Of a stretch of DNA of 64,000 nucleotides, positions 36,246 to 49,262 are shown in pieces. Both the position numbers and the translations under genes were made by a program. Within the stretch, counting starts at the first letter, position 1. The number at the start of each line of letters is the position of its first letter. The notes below the pieces were generated by a model. The model worked only from the letters and a program-made list of their open reading frames with translations. It was not told the DNA's origin and did not search any database. The DNA lies in NCBI RefSeq assembly GCF_047496725.1, contig NC_132973.1:5617233-5681232 (forward strand), in the 5' to 3' direction. This DNA is from Anoplolepis gracilipes (Eukaryota > Arthropoda > Insecta > Hymenoptera > Formicidae).

Positions 36246-37816
36246 AGGTATTAATTTATATGTTCAGAAATGCCTTGTTTGATTTTTCATCAAGTAAAAT
36301 GCAAATATCAAGATATTTTCTTTTACTTTATTCTTCAAGTTTCTAATTTTCTCTCTCCTCTTTTGTGTAAATGTTATTCTATTCAATTATTTTGAATAAT
36401 TATGTATATAAAAGATCGTGCGCACGTGTTCGCGCACTTACAGGTCTAATTAGCTGGCTGTGTGATTATCGTGTAAAAACACAGTACGATTATTTAATAA
36501 AATCGATATATAAGATAATAGTGTAAAGTCCTTTAAGAACTACGAAAACTGATCGTTCGGAAGGATGTCTCTCGATTCGCGATAAGTTCCTTACTCGCGG
36601 AAGATTACTGCTCTGCTAGCCAGGAAAAAGGAAACGATGAACGAAACGATTTATGAAATGTTCCCGTCAAACTTTCCGGTCTCGCAACTTCTTCGCGCCT
36701 TCGTGTACCTTACCGCTTAATGAATATAAATTGTAAACGCCGCGCTACGTAGCTCGAGGTACCTCTGATTAGTTACGCAGGTATGCACCTGCAACGAGAT
36801 GAGCAAACATCCTTCGCTGGTTGCAAACTTTATTCTCTCTTTCTCCTGTCCATGTTGGATTTAAATCTCGACGATGAATACTGTATAACTTTTGCCGAGA
36901 TGCGCAAACACTCGAAGAAAAACTAACGGTAATATTTCGAAACTGTGTAACAATAATAACAAAGTAACCTAACCCGCGTACACGCGATAAAATGATTAAA
37001 AACAAACAATTGCAATTTAATTACAATTATGTCGCGAATAGTGTGTATTATTAAGTACATTTCGTTGAAAAATATTTTTCATTCTTTACATCATTGACAG
37101 CCGCAATGTCGCGGCTCGTGTACGTAAACTCTTAATTAGAGAAAGGAATAAAAAAGATTTCGCGAGAGTGGGCGATAGAGGAAATTAATAATAATCGAAG
37201 GAAAAGCAGCGACGCGACTGATAGAACCGAATGAACATAAATTGTTCGTGAATCCACTCGTGAAGCATCGCGAAGACAGATATGCAACCCGCCCGGTATA
37301 GCGTGACATTAATTTTAATGAGAGTCAATGAAGAGACGTGGAGAGAGTCCATTCGCGTATGAAGGATTTCTGGAACAGAACTGTGAAATTTAGACCGAAA
37401 ATTTGTCATTTTATCGATCTTGCTCGCAATGCACATTCCCGCGATGCAAAACGCACAATAACACGTATAGCCGAACTAGTTTACAGCAGAGGAAGTTTTG
37501 AGTTTCCGAAAAATTCGCCGAATATTTTATAATTCGTATCACGCGCGAGATGAAATGTCGAAATTCCCGCAACACGCTGGCGATTTAATAAGAATTATTT
37601 TGTGTATTTTTTCCGTTAACAAACATGGCACAATGTCAACTGCGCCATTGTCGAATATATCGTGCCACTTTTTGTCCCGTAGTGGCGCATAATATCAAAA
37701 CGCCCTACATTTCGTCTGCGATATTTCCAATTTCGTACACGTTGCGTTGATCTCGCAGGCATATTTTTCAACCGTCAAATTAAAATATTCCTGTTTCTGC
37801 GTGCGTTGTGTTTTTA

Positions 37817-37930
37817 TATCTGAATATACTATATTTTTTAATATGCAAAGTGTTTTTAAATCTTATATTTTTGTATCTGAATATATCATATTTTTTAATA
37901 ACAAAATGCTTTACAATCTATCTTTCCTTT
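37817..37930 (+). repeat. Tandem duplication, 57 bp period, two copies
   Basis: TATCTGAATATA at 37817 recurs at 37874, and both copies continue into CATATTTTTTAATA or TATATTTTTTAATA before diverging. 57 is a multiple of three, so an open frame survives the duplication. Confidence 0.65.
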
Positions 37931-38398
37931 TCTTCTCTGCATCTCTAATTTTATTTTCTTCAATCTTATGTAAATACTTTCAAAAAGTTTCTTTACATTA
38001 CTTAGCGGTTGTAAAACATTTTTTATATTTTCTAATCGTTAAAAACATTATATACTGTATACCATTTTATTCTTAAAGAATATATATTTCCTAAAACAGC
38101 ATGAGCTATTTCCTATTCTGTTGATCTGGAATGATTTTTCTAACGAATGACTGCATGACATAACTGCACTGTATGTGTATGTATGTGTATGTATATTCCA
38201 TATGGTGGTCGGAGTAAATTTTCCATAATATTCCGCATCGTTGTACAGTCAGCGATGCTACAACAACATTTAATGCTACAGCGAGCTGAGCCTCGGTTCT
38301 CTGGTGCCACATGAGATCAATATCGCGTAAAGGTTGGCTCAACGGGAGCAACCACTGTATTTTCGTTGTACAGAATCAGCAGTATTTCGATATCGGTG

Positions 38399-38406
38399 TG
38401 ACGTCA
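38399..38406. promoter_or_regulatory. CRE octamer (TGACGTCA)
   Basis: Perfect octamer in a short CpG-rich patch. Functional use is inference. Confidence 0.3.
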
Positions 38407-39346
38407 GTCGCCCGCATATCGAGAAGCGACTCTAAGCGCAATTTTAAACATCCGATTACACTCGTATGAAAAAATTGAGAGTATATCCTTTTCCGCGATA
38501 TTTACAGCGCTTTCGATCGCACTTTTTATCGAACAGCCGAAAATATTCCGGAAATTTTAGCTGCTTAAAAATAGATTTTTATAAAGTTACACTGCGAGAT
38601 ATCATTGCAGGATGTACAATAGTTCTAAAAATGATTTTATTCCGAATTAATATGTTGAAAAGTTCAATAAATCTCTCCTCGTCGCATATTTATATATTTT
38701 CTAGATATTGAATACTTGAAAAAATATTTGTACTTTTTATCGAGCTGTCCTATTGTTTATCAAGTTTTGATGTCGTTCTTTTTTTATCTTTGTGTCATAC
38801 CGTAACAAATGTTCATTATGACTACTTAAATATCTTTTTAAAAGAGCGCACCTAATTCCAACTTGAATGAGCAACTCGCTGAACAAGTTCGTACATAAAA
38901 TTGAGATTCACAGGCCGTGAAACCAAAGGAGCCCACTGCGTCAAATTAGTTCCACTGTAACTTTCGCCGCTCTAATATACATTTTCAACCCGGTCACAGA
39001 CACGTCCGCGTCGTTCCGCTCTATATGGAGATCAATTTTCAAACTCTCGCGCAATTTAGATATATTTAAAGTTGTTACACAATCGCGTTTGAAAACTCGA
39101 GTTACTATTACGGATTAAAAAACAAGTTTTCATTCAGTTCTACACGGCTCTCGTACCATTAACGGAATTTTAGAATTGTAACAATTTAAAACTCTATTTC
39201 TCCAAACTATAATTTTACTAAATAATATATGCGCATGAAGCATCTATTAGCAGCATTTCATCGTAGCGCTGATCGCATTAAAGTGTCGAGTACAATCTCA
39301 CCGCGCGGGATACGTTGTTTGCAGGAAAAGCTGCAAGCAAATGTAG

Positions 39347-39363
39347 CTCTCTCTCTCTCTCTC
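39347..39363. repeat. Short (CT)n microsatellite
   Basis: About eight CT units. Confidence 0.9.
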
Positions 39364-39827
39364 GCAATGCATTAAAGAGCAAGATCATATTCCAAAAGCT
39401 GGGCAAGCAGAGCGTCGTGAATCTTGGCCGTCGGAACAATGGCGAGATGGCACGTACACCACGCGTCCGCGGTAGTAACTTAAATGTGCGTACATTTACT
39501 TTCCCCCGTGATTTATGCCCTTTAACTGTGGGGTTATAAATGGTCGAGTATTACCGCGTGAATATACCGAGATCTCGGGATAAGCTCGGGCTAAATGCTC
39601 GTCTGCTCATAGGTCCGCATCATGCAACGTCGATGTTCATTCCTAATAGAAGTAACATCGATTGCTGCGATTTCACAATCTTGTTAGTTGAGTTATAACG
39701 TGCAAATTTAATTAGCTTGTTAATTTTCTTAATATCCTTATTACAGTTCTTTTCGAACGTATCGTTAAACTGAAATCTACTTCATAATATGTATACTTTA
39801 TTTTTAAAACTTACAAATCATTTTATT

Positions 39828-39833
39828 GTGTGC

Positions 39834-39864
<31 letters not shown>

Positions 39865-39870
39865 TGTGTG
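39828..39870. repeat. (GC)n(GT)n alternating tract, 43 bp
   Basis: Strict purine-pyrimidine alternation, first about eight GC units then eleven GT units. This is a classic Z-DNA-prone composition. Confidence 0.95.
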
Positions 39871-42069
39871 GCAAAATTATGTTATCTATTCCAGAAATTT
39901 ACCGTGACAAATATATATTTGCATAAAAAATTGTATAAAAATAACACGAACTTGTAGACTGACTTGATATTAATTGTCAAAGGAAAGTCAATAACGAATC
40001 ATCAGTAATGACTATGAAAATCGTTCATATTCTCGGTTTGTTTGCTCGAGTTAATTTCTTTAAGTTATATCTAGGTTAAAGAATCACGTACTTATTCGTA
40101 GTGCATAGTGCCAGTCGATTGTTCAAAGGACAACTCGTCCGGTTGGGGAACAAAATAGAAGTAAGAAAAGACGAGAAAGAAGAATGGTAGAAATGAAAGG
40201 AAAGTGGGGCGCGAATCTCGATAAGCCTTCAGGACTTTAGTTCTCTCAGAATCAATCTCGTCCATGGAAAAAATACTCTTTTAGACTATCGGACGTGGAG
40301 AGTCTGGGAAGCAGCGTTGGCACGGTAATTGCACTCCTCCAGGAGCGATAAAGTCGTTCGCAGGTGCAACCGAATTCCTGGGCTCTGCCAAGTAAGCTTC
40401 ATCTCTCTTTCTCCCTCTCTTTCTCCTCCACATCCCGGAACATGCATTCGTATTTGCTCCGCAGTGTCTGTATATTTATGGGATTCAATCAAGTCGGACA
40501 TTTCTGGAATTTCATTTGAGATCTCATGTCCCGTTTTCTCGTGCCAAGTATTTTTACATGTTTATCAACAGTAGTGTTATTATCTCTAAGAAATTTGGTT
40601 TTAAATTATATATACAATCACGTATGTACATATTATATTTCGATGAGAAATTATAAAACAAATTTAGGCTCAACATTTTATTACAAATTTTAGAAAAAGA
40701 TACAAGCTCTCAAATTAAGATTCGGTTATTTGCGACAAACAAGCCGTAAAAGGAAAAAATATACACTCTTCGACAATTATAGCTTCGAAACCTCAAAGTC
40801 CTTTTATATATGCACACACAATTTTAACAGGGTAGGAGGCCTCGATAAAATGTCACATTGCCACGTCATACGAATTTCGCTAGGACGGTTCTCGCTCGAC
40901 AAAATCTCTGGAAACGCTCTCGTCTCCCTGCTGCGTGAGCGAACACGGAGACACATTATGTATACGTGTATGCATGCCACATATACGTAACACACAGTGG
41001 TACGTCGTGAATACGACGAGATCGAGCAGAGAGAGAACCGAGTCTCGTGGCTCAAGGATGCGGAAAGAGCGAGTACGTAGGTACTCTCAGTTGTCGAACC
41101 GTAACGTCACGAGTCCCAGGTAACCATACTCTTGAGGGAGTACAGTTACTTCCCTTACCTCTCCTCTTTTTCCCATTTCCCTTGCCGTTGCTCGGAACCA
41201 CGCCGAGAAACCGAGGGTGGTGAAAGAGTACCCGAGGACCCGAGTTTTGCAGACTGCTGAATGTCTCGAAAACCTGCATTCGACGTCCCGCGATTTTCCC
41301 GCCGCGAAAATCTCTCCGCTCGTCCGACCGCGTGTTAAATAAGATTACTCGCTGACGACAACAATATTGCGTGACGAACTGCGACACGCACCGACGTCAC
41401 GCTTCTGTCGTTCCGTGAATTTTCGCGAGGTAGAAAATTTGCTGCTACAGCGACAAGATTTATGATCGGTAGTCTTTTACACGGTTGCATTTTCGGGCTC
41501 GTTATATATAAAATGAAAAAAAGGAAATATTTTATCGTTAAATATAGTTATTTGTGCACACGTAATTAATATGTTATACACAATGTATTATATATAATTT
41601 GCAAATATATGGAATTTTACTCTGGTATTAATTAAATCAATTTAATAAATTTACTCAATTTAAATTACTTTCTGTAATCTCCTATAAAATAATGAGAAAC
41701 CTATTTAAGGCGAAAGTAAAATTCCAAATTTATCATATATATTTTCGCCGAAATTTGTAAGAGCTTCCTGCTTCTGGGCGCATTGCGCATGTATATACTA
41801 CAAATCCTCCTCGTCGCAGCAGAAACCGTGTCAGCGACACATTAGACGCGCCGAGCTGCGAACAGGGTTTTTCGGCTTTCGCATAACTGCATGCTCGGGG
41901 AGCATGCCTGGCGCGCTGCATCGCCGAAATACCATATATGTATGTATGTGTATGTATATTGTCTCGACGACAACGACGACGATGACAGCGATGTTGCGTT
42001 GCGGCCGTCAGGTATTCGGCAGTGCGACGCGATAGATATTTCCTGGCAAAATTCGATGGTTTCTTAGAT
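39871..42069. other. Mixed stretch with a GC-rich island at 41.0-41.4 kb
   Basis: The island has donor-like CCAG/GTAACC at about 41116-41124 and overlapping chance frames on both strands. An 8 bp-arm hairpin, GCATGCTC/GAGCATGC, lies at 41889-41907. (TATG)n words occur near 41938-41960. AT-rich at 41500-41750. No gene was recognised. Confidence 0.4.
41889..41907. repeat. Hairpin, 8 bp perfect arms with GGG loop
   Basis: GCATGCTC and GAGCATGC around three G bases. Confidence 0.8.
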
Positions 42070-42095
42070 AAAAAAAAAAAAAAAAAAAAAAAAAA
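42070..42095. repeat. Poly(A) run, 26 bases
   Basis: Uninterrupted A run, read directly. Confidence 0.95.
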
Positions 42096-44560
42096 CGCAT
42101 CCTCAATGGATGGAAACGAGTTGTCCGTTTTCGCGAATACGCGTTCTATCAGATATTACAAAGCCATGTGATCGATAACGCGAAAGTCGCGATTCAATTT
42201 CAAGTCGCCAACTATAATCGGCAATCTTAAAACTCCGATTTGAAGAAAAAAAAAACATGCACGAAATTAATTAACTCTTATTCGATGTTTTATGTATCCT
42301 TTCCTTTCTATACCTCGGATAAATAAATAATAAGTAGTAACAGAGAAAAATATACTTTCAATGAAACATATAATAAACTGCAATAAATATTAATCGAAGT
42401 TAATACTTTATTTCTTTTGCTATGCTATTTGTCGTTTATCCGCAAATACATGTAATCGATTAATTGCGAATTTCGAGGGAATTTGAAATAACGAGTGCCG
42501 GCCTCTCCGTTATCATACATTTTGTATTTATAACCGTGGAAAAACAGCGAACCGGATTTTGTTATAAAATGCCCTTTGTCATACGCGCGCGTTTCCGTTG
42601 CATTCATTCTAGCTTCGGGGTATCGCATGAAAAGATACAAATTCCATTTTGTCTCTCATATACGGAAATAATATGTGTTGATGAAACGAGTGAACGATTA
42701 AATAAGACTGTATTAACGCCGCCAATACATCGAAATATACACAAATCAACGGCCCGCGGATTTATTGATGCGTCACGATACAGACGACGCATCGTACAAT
42801 TATGAGTCCTAAATTAATTATTAATCCTTATCGGTAAATGAGTGTTTAAACGATACCAGTTAACCGTACTTGCGCACGTGGGCTTGTTTGTTCTCCGAAA
42901 CGAACGTACGAATGAATGCGTCGCTAATGCGACACATTCATTTGTAAGCAGCAGATAGATGTATGAATATACACGTGATAAAATAACGCGCATTTCAACG
43001 TAACGACGGCGATGCATACGTTAACGTTTCGCACGCGAAGATCATTCTGTAATAATTTGAAAAACGGCAACGTTAGTGGTGGACCGAATTGTTTCCGTCG
43101 CGTCGATTCGTTGGGTGTTTGAAATTCGTCCCTTTATATAAACTATAAAAGCACGCCGTGCGCCTCGATTGTCGCTCGCACATCGATAACATTATTACCG
43201 ATCGTGCTCATCAGAGAGCCGGAACGTGTTTTTGTTCGTATCTCACGTCGGATAATGTTAATACATAATGCATCGCGCGCGGCGTATATCTTCATTTACA
43301 AGCGAAATTAATCATTAATTCGGGATTCAATAATCGTTCTCGTTTATCGTACGTCGAGAGGTGTCAAGTGCGTCGAACGAACAATGCGCGGCCATACATT
43401 GATGCGCGTTATATTATTACACATGTCAAAAGTGGCTTTGCCCCATTATGTCATAATGTCTTTTTTAATATTCAATAAATCCGTTACGAATTTATTAAAT
43501 CAAAAGCGGTAATAAACATTAATAATTATTATTACATTGGATGTGTTGCCACGTTCATTTGAATCACCTACCCGAATGTATTTATTCGTTGTCATCAATT
43601 ATTACGATTTTTATCTATCAAATAAATGATTAGAGCATCTGTTCCATCCTTTATCAATAAAATAATCATGTCCATGGTTTTGAGATTAAATAATTACATG
43701 ACGTATTTTTTATATATATAATAAGTTCCAGATATCAGCATTATCTCTTTGAAGCGCATTTCTAATTTCACGCGATATTTCGCACTAAAATCCTGCAATG
43801 TAAGAAAATTTGCAAATTCGCTGAACGCGATAAATCGACGTAATTTTTTGAGATAAAAATTGAAAGAATTTCTCATTACATTTCAAGTTGAGATCAAAAT
43901 TTCTCGAAAGCCGAACTGGTATTTACGGTAATAACAAACGGAAATTTTGTTTGCTTCGAGCGACAGCAGAAGCTTTAGGGACAAAGTACACATGTATATT
44001 CGCCATCGTCGGTCGGTGCAAGTAAGTAAACGGTAGGTAGTAGGTCGCACGTGTTTCGAGCGCAACGAGCGCACGTGTCACGAGTATTCCCGGGCCGAAG
44101 GCAGGCACGTAATAATAATTCGAAAAGTGGCGATCGTCGCCGACACCGCCACCGTCACCGCCACCGCCACCCTCGTCGTTGCACTCGGGGCGAGCGTATC
44201 GTCAGCCGCTCCGAGTGTAATTGCAGCGCACGGCAAAATCGGTGGATCGTGTCGAAAGTCCCGCGCCGCGAATACTGCAGTCGAATGCAGTCAGAATGTC
44301 CCGGAGCGGTGGCTTGCAATTTAGCCGTGGGTGAGCGCACGACAATGATTGCGCTGCAACTGCTGCGCTTGCACGCGAGCAAAATCGTTTAATTGTTAGC
44401 TCACAGCCTTGTGCTACGACGTAGCATGACGAATTATCGGCGCAGCCGTCATAAATAAGCCGTCCACGTGCATGCGCGGGCCGAAAGTATTCGAAAGTGA
44501 GACCTTTATTACAAACAAGTTTACGCGCCACTACTTCTTACCGTAAATTTAAAAAAAAGT
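42096..44560. other. Mixed non-coding stretch
   Basis: A TATAAAA at 43144-43150 sits in a CpG-containing block but has no initiator at the expected spacing. The CpG-rich block at 44040-44480 contains a hexamer repeat. Its Ala/Val/Thr-rich frame at 44127-44324 superficially resembles a signal peptide, but that comes from the repeat, and frames on both strands overlap it. No gene seen. Confidence 0.4.
44145..44172. repeat. Hexamer repeat CCACCG
   Basis: Four to five imperfect six-base units. Confidence 0.8.
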
Positions 44561-47190
44561 TTGCGCTACTTTTGCGAAATTATCTCGATAATATACTTAT
44601 TTTAAATAATACATCAGCTTTATAATGCGGTAGCTTTGAAACTTTTGTAAACAACTTTCTTTGCGTCTTTAAATTTATGCCAACTTTACAATGTCCACCT
44701 ACTTCTTTCTTTTTATCGTTCAATAATTAAAAGCACTAAAAATAAAATTATATGACCTAAACATTTGCAATTTATTTAATAGAATTGTAAAATTCTTACC
44801 TCATGATTGACATTTCCCTTCTTGTCCTCTCGATTCTTATTTCCGCAAGTATGATTACATTTTGGAGAAATATCTGTAAAAAGAATTATTTTGGTATTAG
44901 TCGATTTATGGAGAGTATGTAATTAGAAATCAACAATTATATATTACTGAAGTTTAATACGCGTGTAAAAGCGGATTACATTCTATGTATTTGTAATTAT
45001 TGCACGAGGCGCTCACGGGTGGATTTCTTTCATCGTTCCGGAAAGTAAAACAGATGACATTATCGACAGCAGACGTAACAGTGTGCACGACACGTCCGGT
45101 CGAATCTCTATGTGCACGACGGGGGATCGTTACGTTTTAATTGCGACACGCGCGAAGCATGCGAAACCTGTGAGTCGACGACATACGTAAAATCATTAAA
45201 GTGCCGTCGCGTGTTCCAACACTGTGCGATAATGATCGTCCTCTTTCAGCAAGGATCTCAATTTTATTAGTCGTGCATACGTTTCTCTAACATCACGCAT
45301 GATGCACATTTGATACTTTTATCGATACCTTTCATTCTTTTTTTTTTTTTTTTTTTTTTCAAACGGTATCTTATAAAAATATTTTAATTATTGTTATCAG
45401 ATACACAAAATAAATATTCTTCATATTTTCGACGCCTTAAATGACTGTCTATTTCGATCACTTTTAAAGCCGCTACCGCGAAAGCGGGTGACGTTAATTG
45501 AGACGAAGTATCATGCAAAACGCCTCGTGTTGCTACGTGCATTAATAAATCATATGCAAAAAAACGTAAACGCTCAAATCGATTTCGGAATTGTCAGGCA
45601 GAAACTGTTTAACCGCGAACTGACGCCTCTAGGGCGCAGCGGAATATATTTAAGGCGTCCACCGAAATAATCTTATTAAATGAGTATTCAAAATTGACGA
45701 AAATTTAATAATCAGCCGTGACTGAAATAATCTTTGCGCAAACATAATCGACGAATTTTAAGATCGTACGTATTCTCTGCAATTTTTAGGTAATTTGCGC
45801 TGCTCAATTATTAAGAAGAGAACGACTATTAAAATTTTTATATGAGTAATACTTTTATAGCTCGTATTTTCCGCGAAGTAATAAAACCTTTCAGCCGTTT
45901 GTGCCTCAAACTTTTATATTTCAGAAAATATATTAATATTAGAATTAATTTATAATCACAATAAATTTATATATGCTGATGAAATAAATAATTAAATATA
46001 TATTTAAATAGATTAAATATATAATAAAGTAAATATTTAAAAAACATTAATATTTGTGAAGTTTAATTAATGTGTTTTATCTTCCTATTAACATTTGCAT
46101 TTAATATAACTTTCCTAAATTTCAACATTGCATTATGTTAATGTAAATTAAAACAGAATAATTATTAATTAAAGCATGTACATATAAAAATAGTCTTAAT
46201 ATTTCAATTAAAGTAGTGTATCACTGATTCATTTACGCACTCAATAGATATCTTCATTTATAGCATAAATCAGATGAAACAAATTCAACAAACAACAGCT
46301 TTGTCGTGAATTTTTTAAATTTCTTTCCTTCAATTTTAATTTGAACAGAAGTAAAGACATGGAATGAAACTCGCAAAGTGAATTCTGGCACGGAATCTAA
46401 ATGCGAACGGTACGCGTATGCCACGAACAAATTGTAGGAATAAAGACTTTACCATTTTTATAAACTCATTTCTGGTTTTGCCACAAAAGAAATTCACCAG
46501 TGATTTAACGTAATTTACTTCCGACTCGATTAACTTTTAATTCAACAGTCAGATATAGATACAATGAAAACATCTTAATAATATACATTTTATCTCACAG
46601 TCAGACAGAATATTTATAGGATATAATCCGAATAACGTGTTTTATATTTTTAAGGACAGATTATCTACCATGATTTAAACATTGTTATCTTTCAGTTTAT
46701 AATATTTTCTCTGCTAAAACAATAGATTGGGAGCTTCATCTTGGATCAATATATCCAGACAGGAAACCGCCAGCATGTCGATGAGCTTACGAATGCTCGA
46801 ACGCGCGCAAGTGATGGTTACGTTGCGCGACTCAGCTCGCATAGTTGAGAACCTAATCACGGATTTCCTAGACAGTCGTAAAATCCTTATTTGGTATTCG
46901 GCTCGGTCTCTCCTGTAATCCACGACGGAACTATAATATCGTGCTAATATTATGCATGGTGAATCGCGGCAACTCGATATTCGCAAGCCACACGTATTAC
47001 ACAGGCGCGACGCGCGCCGTTGTCCGGTCATAAATAAGGAGCAAAGTAGTATTAGCCAGTAATAAGCTCCTCGAGAGTTTTACCGGCAACATATGCGTGA
47101 ATAAATGAACCAATTCGAAACAGTTAATTCATTTATGCAAAGTTTACGCAACAAATCAGCGTTTCGAACACACCGCTTTCGATATATGTA
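44561..47190. other. AT-rich non-coding stretch
   Basis: Nothing beyond one 21-base poly(T) and a small CpG-rich patch at 45000-45250. 45830-46360 is extremely AT-rich without a distinct repeat. Short frames at 46714-47031 exist on both strands and match nothing known. Confidence 0.5.
45339..45359. repeat. Poly(T) run, 21 bases
   Basis: Uninterrupted T run, read directly. Confidence 0.95.
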
Positions 47191-47350
47191 CGCGGTAAAA
47201 AATTTTGTGTTAAATTTAACACAATTTCTCGTGTCCCAATTTATCCACTCTAATTTTAATGTTAATTTAACAGAAGGCAAATATCTAAACAAATAACACA
47301 AATAATATGTAAAAAATTAACACAAAAATGTGAATTAGTGCAAGATTTAT
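47191..47350 (+). repeat. Left inverted arm of the foldback element
   Basis: Starts CGCGGTAAAAAATTTTGTG and pairs with 47535-47671 apart from a 24 bp extra segment. Confidence 0.85.
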
Positions 47351-47534
47351 TCTTACACGGTAAAAAACATTTTGTATTTTTGTTGAAATTTTCTCGTGTA
47401 GAAATTTTTGTGTTAAATTGTTAAATAACATACTCTTATGTTAATATAACATACTGTCATTATGTTATTTTAACTTTTCTGCATTGAGTTAATATTCACC
47501 GTTTCTAAGAATTAAAACAACACAATTAACAAGT

Positions 47535-47671
47535 ATAAATCTTACATTAATTCAGATTTTTGTGTTAATTTTTTACATATTTGCCTTCTGTTAAATTAAC
47601 ATTAAAATTAGAGTGGCTAAATTGGGATACGAGAAATGTGTTAAATTTAACACAAAATTTTTTACCGTGTA
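47535..47671 (-). repeat. Right inverted arm of the foldback element
   Basis: Reverse complement of the left arm. It is followed by a 21 bp repeat of the terminus. Confidence 0.85.
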
Positions 47672-47692
47672 AAAAATATTTTTTACCGTGTA

Positions 47693-48880
47693 TAAATATG
47701 ATGTTTATATAGTACGTTATTTTGGTTAAATACACGCGTATTTAACCAAAATAAATAATATTTCTATCACGTAATTTGTAACACATCGAATACTGTAGAT
47801 TAAAGGATAATCTTTCTTTTTTTTTGAAAAATTTTAGCGCAAATTTGTTTTCATATCTTTGTAAATGGGCAGCAGTCGTGATATCGATCGACTGACTAAT
47901 TGCGAGGAGTTTTTCCAGAACGTTCGTAGAAACGCGATAATCACGGAGAGCACGAAAATCTCGCGGCAAATGCGTGCTGGATATAATTGGATGTCCAGAA
48001 AAATGGTAGCGTTACCTGCAATATTTTATAGAAACCGCTTTCGGCATTTCGACGCCGAAGTCTCGGAAAAGAGAGATAGAAGTATCAGTACCAGTTTTGT
48101 AAAATGTGCGCCGAACGAACTTCTCTTCATCGCGTGATATTCGTTATTACATCAACCGTCAACCGTAACCGTCTGTCACCGATTGTTATATGTGCATTAA
48201 TTAATTAAATTGAATTCTATAAACCGCGGAAATTCTGTGGCAGTAATTGTTTTATAAGTCGTTATTCAGAAGAAATAAAGCTTAAACTGTCTACTGCTTT
48301 CAAAATAATTCGTTACAAAATAAATTACATAATTAAATTTTTACCAGCTATTTTATTATTCAGTAAATCTCATTTTATAATTGAATATAAGATCTTATAT
48401 CGCACTTTTACATATTATTCTACATTCTATAAGAAACTCTTTTACATTATTAACCTCATTTTTAACAGATTCATTGTTCTTACATATTTTTATTTTCAAC
48501 TCATTTTATACCAACGATATTAGCTTTGTTAAATGTTCAATAAATACCGTTTATCTTCCATATTTAATAAAGAATTCATAAACTTTTGAGACAATTAAAA
48601 ATTTCTACTCGCAATTCATTTAAATTACGTTACATATAATATTACATGTTACACACAAGATAGGAAAATAATATACTCAAATATATGTAATCTATATCAT
48701 ATTATATAACTATGCATTACTATAAAATATATTTATATAATCCACTACACACATAAATAAATATTTTCATATAATGTGCAATATAAGCATTTAAACGAGC
48801 GCATCTTCCTATGCACAAGAAGATTAAAATAATTGCTCGCAAGAATTTAATTTTCACCGACCCGCGCTATATATACTACT
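47693..48880. other. AT-rich stretch, no gene recognised
   Basis: A frame at 47865-48137 (90 codons) is charged and starts at a non-ATG codon. It resembles no family and a minus-strand frame overlaps its start. 48180-48860 is AT-rich and holds nothing I can name. Confidence 0.45.
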
Positions 48881-49223
48881 CATTTATTTATCTATCCGAT
48901 CATCCCCGTCAAAATTCTCGCATATGCGTGTTTCCTTTTCTCGTTCCTTCGTTTGCGTGACTCCCAGTTTCGGGGCAAACTTATTAAGCGACGAATTATC
49001 AGCGACACTTGGGGGGTTGTACGGCGGCAGTATTTTCCCCTCGCCAAGCGAGACGAGTAACCTGTCCGTGGCTCTGCCGCCGGAGCTCGACGTAGGACGT
49101 TCCGTAGGACCTGCGCGCTCCGCCGGCCTGGCAGAGTTCAGTCGCTTCTACCAAGCGGCATTCACGTTCCGCGTCCGGACCGCACGCGCCTTTGCCGCGC
49201 GCGCGACTATCATCCATTCTCTT

Positions 49224-49262
<39 letters not shown>

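Larger units (their letters stand above)
36201..39820. other. Mixed non-coding stretch with a 57 bp tandem duplication
   Basis: A 24-base poly(T), a tandem duplication near 37.8 kb and one CRE octamer. The plus frame at 37747-38076 (109 codons, Phe/Ile/Leu-rich) contains the tandem unit in phase, so the duplication would add 19 residues. The translation is unrecognised and its bias follows the T-rich DNA. 38600-39300 holds nothing I can name. Confidence 0.4.
47191..47690. mobile_element. MITE-like foldback element with TA flanks
   Basis: Arms at 47191-47350 and 47535-47671 are reverse complements: both read inwards through CGGTAAAAAATTTTGTG, GTTAATTTAACAGAAGGC and ATTAACACAAAAAT. The left arm carries 24 extra bases (47285-47308). 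The centre (47410-47475) holds smaller palindromes, so nearly the whole element can fold. TA lies at 47189-47190 and again at 47691-47692, which fits the TA target preference of Tc1/mariner-type transposition. The family assignment is an inference. The right end carries the terminus twice (ending 47671 and 47692), and another copy lies inside at 47355-47375. No coding capacity. Confidence 0.75.

Noticed and set aside
36445..36470. GCTGGCTGTG resembling the complement of miR-2
   Set aside because: The match breaks after ten bases by an insertion, and no hairpin is present.
43144..43150. TATAAAA as a promoter
   Set aside because: Nothing resembling an initiator lies 28-33 bases downstream, and there is no exon-like sequence.
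44127..44324. Frame starting with a signal-peptide-like Ala/Val segment
   Set aside because: The hydrophobic start is read from the CCACCG hexamer repeat, and frames on both strands overlap it.
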